This document shows, piece by piece, positions 21,219 through 22,064 of a stretch of 22,064 nucleotides of DNA. The notes beneath the pieces were generated by a model. It was not told where the DNA came from. It worked only from the letters and a program-made list of their open reading frames with translations, and did no database searches. A program made the position numbers and the translations under genes. Numbering within the stretch: the first letter of the stretch is position 1; every line of letters starts with the position of its first letter. The stretch comes from a virus. The stretch is from positions 1-22,064 of the IMG/VR virus record IMGVR_UViG_3300028388_003023; one strand, given 5' to 3'.

Positions 21219-21298
21219 TGAGTCGTAATGTTCTTTTCGTGGCTGGTCTGATCTTAGTGTATATGAGCGCTTTCTATCTGTATGGAGTGATGGTATAA
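21218..21298 (+). CDS. Single-helix membrane microprotein (26 residues)
   Basis: The product is MSRNVLFVAGLILVYMSAFYLYGVMV, one transmembrane helix. AAGGAGG at 21204-21210 is well placed, and TAATG overlaps link it to both neighbours, so it is probably translated. It could be a membrane-active or modulatory peptide, but no family is known to me. Confidence 0.6.
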   Translation: MSRNVLFVAGLILVYMSAFYLYGVMV

Positions 21299-21459
21299 TG
21301 ACTGTGTATGTGCTTGTGTTGAAGGGCTGGACGGACTCGGAAATGATAGGCGTGTTCGCTACCGAAGAGGCTGCTCTAGCTCGCGGTAATGAACTCGAAG
21401 AAAAATGCTCTGAGTATGACATGGATGTTTATGTGTATGAGATGGAGGTTCAGCAATGA
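21298..21459 (+). CDS. Small phage protein (53 residues), unknown
   Basis: The product is MTVYVLVLKGWTDSEMIGVFATEEAALARGNELEEKCSEYDMDVYVYEMEVQQ. The layout (YVL......E.IGVF.TEE.A....) resembles small phage proteins of the type that may carry one strand-helix-strand fold. It is coupled to the microprotein by a TAATG overlap. Confidence 0.68.
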   Translation: MTVYVLVLKGWTDSEMIGVFATEEAALARGNELEEKCSEYDMDVYVYEMEVQQ

Positions 21460-21489
21460 AATTAAATGAAAAAAAAATTGAAAAAACAG

Positions 21490-21518
21490 TTGACATTTGT
21501 TTTGAACTAGATTATAAT
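21490..21518 (+). promoter_or_regulatory. Sigma70-type early promoter
   Basis: AAAAAACAG then TTGACA (21490-21495), 17 bases, TATAAT (21513-21518). It drives the DUF932-type gene. Confidence 0.9.
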
Positions 21519-21555
21519 GGCTCCTGTAAATTAAACTAATTGAGGAAATTTTGTT

Positions 21556-22064
21556 ATGGCACACATGATCGAAGAAATTAACGGCGTTGCTCAGATGGCT
21601 TATCGCGAGTCTGCTGGTCTTCCTTGGCACGGACTGGGTACTCCTGTCTCTGACGACATGACTCCCGAAGAAATGATGAAAGCCGCTGGTCTTGACTGGT
21701 CTGTTCGTCTTCAAGACTCTTTCATCGAACTAAACGGTGAAAAGGTTCCCACTGGCCAGCAAGCGCTGGTTCGAGAAACTGACGGTAAGATTCTTACCAA
21801 CGTCGGTGGCAAATGGAATCCTTGCCAAAACGCTGAAGCTTTTGACTTCTTCACTGATTTCGTCAAAGCAGGCGACATGGTAATGGATACTGCCGGTTCG
21901 TTGAAAGACGGCCAGATGGTTTTCGCTGCAGCTGATGTTCGAGATGGTTTCGAACTCTTCGGTGGTGACGAGGTCAAAGGTTACCTTCTGTTCTCTAACC
22001 CTCACGTCTATGGTCGCTCTATTGATGTTAAGTTCATCATGACTCGAGTGGTTTGTAACAACAC
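21556..22064 (+). CDS. DUF932-type (TIGR03299) phage/plasmid protein, 5' part
   Basis: About 170 residues before the window ends: MAHMIEEINGVAQMAYRESAGLPWHGLGTPVSDDMTPEEMMKAAGLDWSV..., with GKWNPCQNAEAFDFFTDFVKAGDMVMDTAGSLKDGQMVFAAADV and VKGYLLFSNPHVYGRSIDVKFIMTRVVCNN. The WHGLGT start and R..V.NN end block are those of the DUF932 phage/plasmid family of unknown biochemical role, often expressed early. GAGGAAA at 21542-21548 precedes the ATG. The C-terminal part lies beyond the window. Confidence 0.9.
   Translation, partial: MAHMIEEINGVAQMAYRESAGLPWHGLGTPVSDDMTPEEMMKAAGLDWSVRLQDSFIELNGEKVPTGQQALVRETDGKILTNVGGKWNPCQNAEAFDFFTDFVKAGDMVMDTAGSLKDGQMVFAAADVRDGFELFGGDEVKGYLLFSNPHVYGRSIDVKFIMTRVVCNN

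Noticed and set aside
21291-21297. TGGTATAAT-like extended -10 at the end of the microprotein gene
   Set aside because: The bases are the last codons, stop and next start (GTA-TAA-TG), and no leader or -35 follows the family pattern.
20841-21422. 193-residue ORF on the - strand
   Set aside because: It is antisense to three + strand genes with RBS, overlaps and known family motifs; no promoter or RBS of its own. All minus-strand ORFs in the window are of this kind.
21456-21539. 27-residue ORF (MKLNEKKIEKTVDICF...)
   Set aside because: It has a fair RBS and overlaps the previous stop, but its body is the AAAAAACAG-TTGACA-TATAAT promoter read as codons. More likely an accident of the promoter sequence.

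Overview
The window is part of a large, T4-like, lytic tailed phage (Caudoviricetes) that infects a Gram-negative, probably aquatic bacterium. All genes lie on the + strand, packed tightly with many ATGA or TAATG overlaps. The T4-like traits are TATAAATA late promoters, free-standing class Ia ribonucleotide reductase genes with a homing-endonuclease-like gene between them, a T4 RNase H-type exonuclease, PhoH, a T4 gene 1-like kinase, and mRNA hairpins that appear to control translation. The SdhB protein has the gamma/betaproteobacterial form (Asp as fourth 2Fe-2S ligand, CREGVCGSDG context, close to E. coli SdhB throughout). This points to a gammaproteobacterial host or gene donor. That host call is inference.

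Region 1 (1-4818) is metabolic. It holds the end of nrdA, a NUMOD3-like gene behind a late promoter, and a glutaredoxin-NrdB fusion. Then come 5-aminolevulinate synthase (ALAS) and an alternative oxidase (AOX) in overlapping frames, and a membrane/coiled-coil protein coupled to AOX by a TTGA overlap. A second ORF may be nested in the last of these.

Region 2 (4820-9015) holds a ClpP-like protease, a tiny HExxHxxGxxH protein, a DUF454 membrane protein, an AbrB-like protein, a methyltransferase, a stand-alone glutaredoxin, a staphylococcal-type nuclease, a small lipoprotein and several conserved small phage proteins.

Region 3 (9016-11134) is a run of small, probably early genes. They follow near-identical sigma70-like promoters (ACAGTTGACATTT, 17-bp spacer, TATAAT). 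A 15-bp perfect inverted repeat lies among them.

Region 4 (11138-15432) has an anchored SleB-type cell-wall hydrolase, then a RuvC-like resolvase behind a late promoter whose mRNA hairpin hides the ribosome binding site. A complete succinate dehydrogenase iron-sulfur subunit (SdhB) is coupled to the resolvase. A dNMP kinase-like protein and two glycosyltransferases follow.

Region 5 (15433-22064) holds the T4 RNase H-like nuclease, a HAD phosphatase, PhoH, a PD-(D/E)XK nuclease, a SpoT/Mesh1-like HD hydrolase, small proteins and the start of a DUF932-type gene. Most early-looking units have the same promoter. One gene (18742) has a perfect Shine-Dalgarno separated from its ATG by a UUCG-capped hairpin that would bring the two to normal spacing.

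The most unusual content is the set SdhB (electrons into ubiquinone), AOX (electrons out of ubiquinol to oxygen without proton pumping or heme) and ALAS (uses succinyl-CoA for tetrapyrrole synthesis). Together they suggest that the phage rewires the host TCA cycle and quinone pool during infection while feeding nucleotide synthesis through its own RNR and glutaredoxins.
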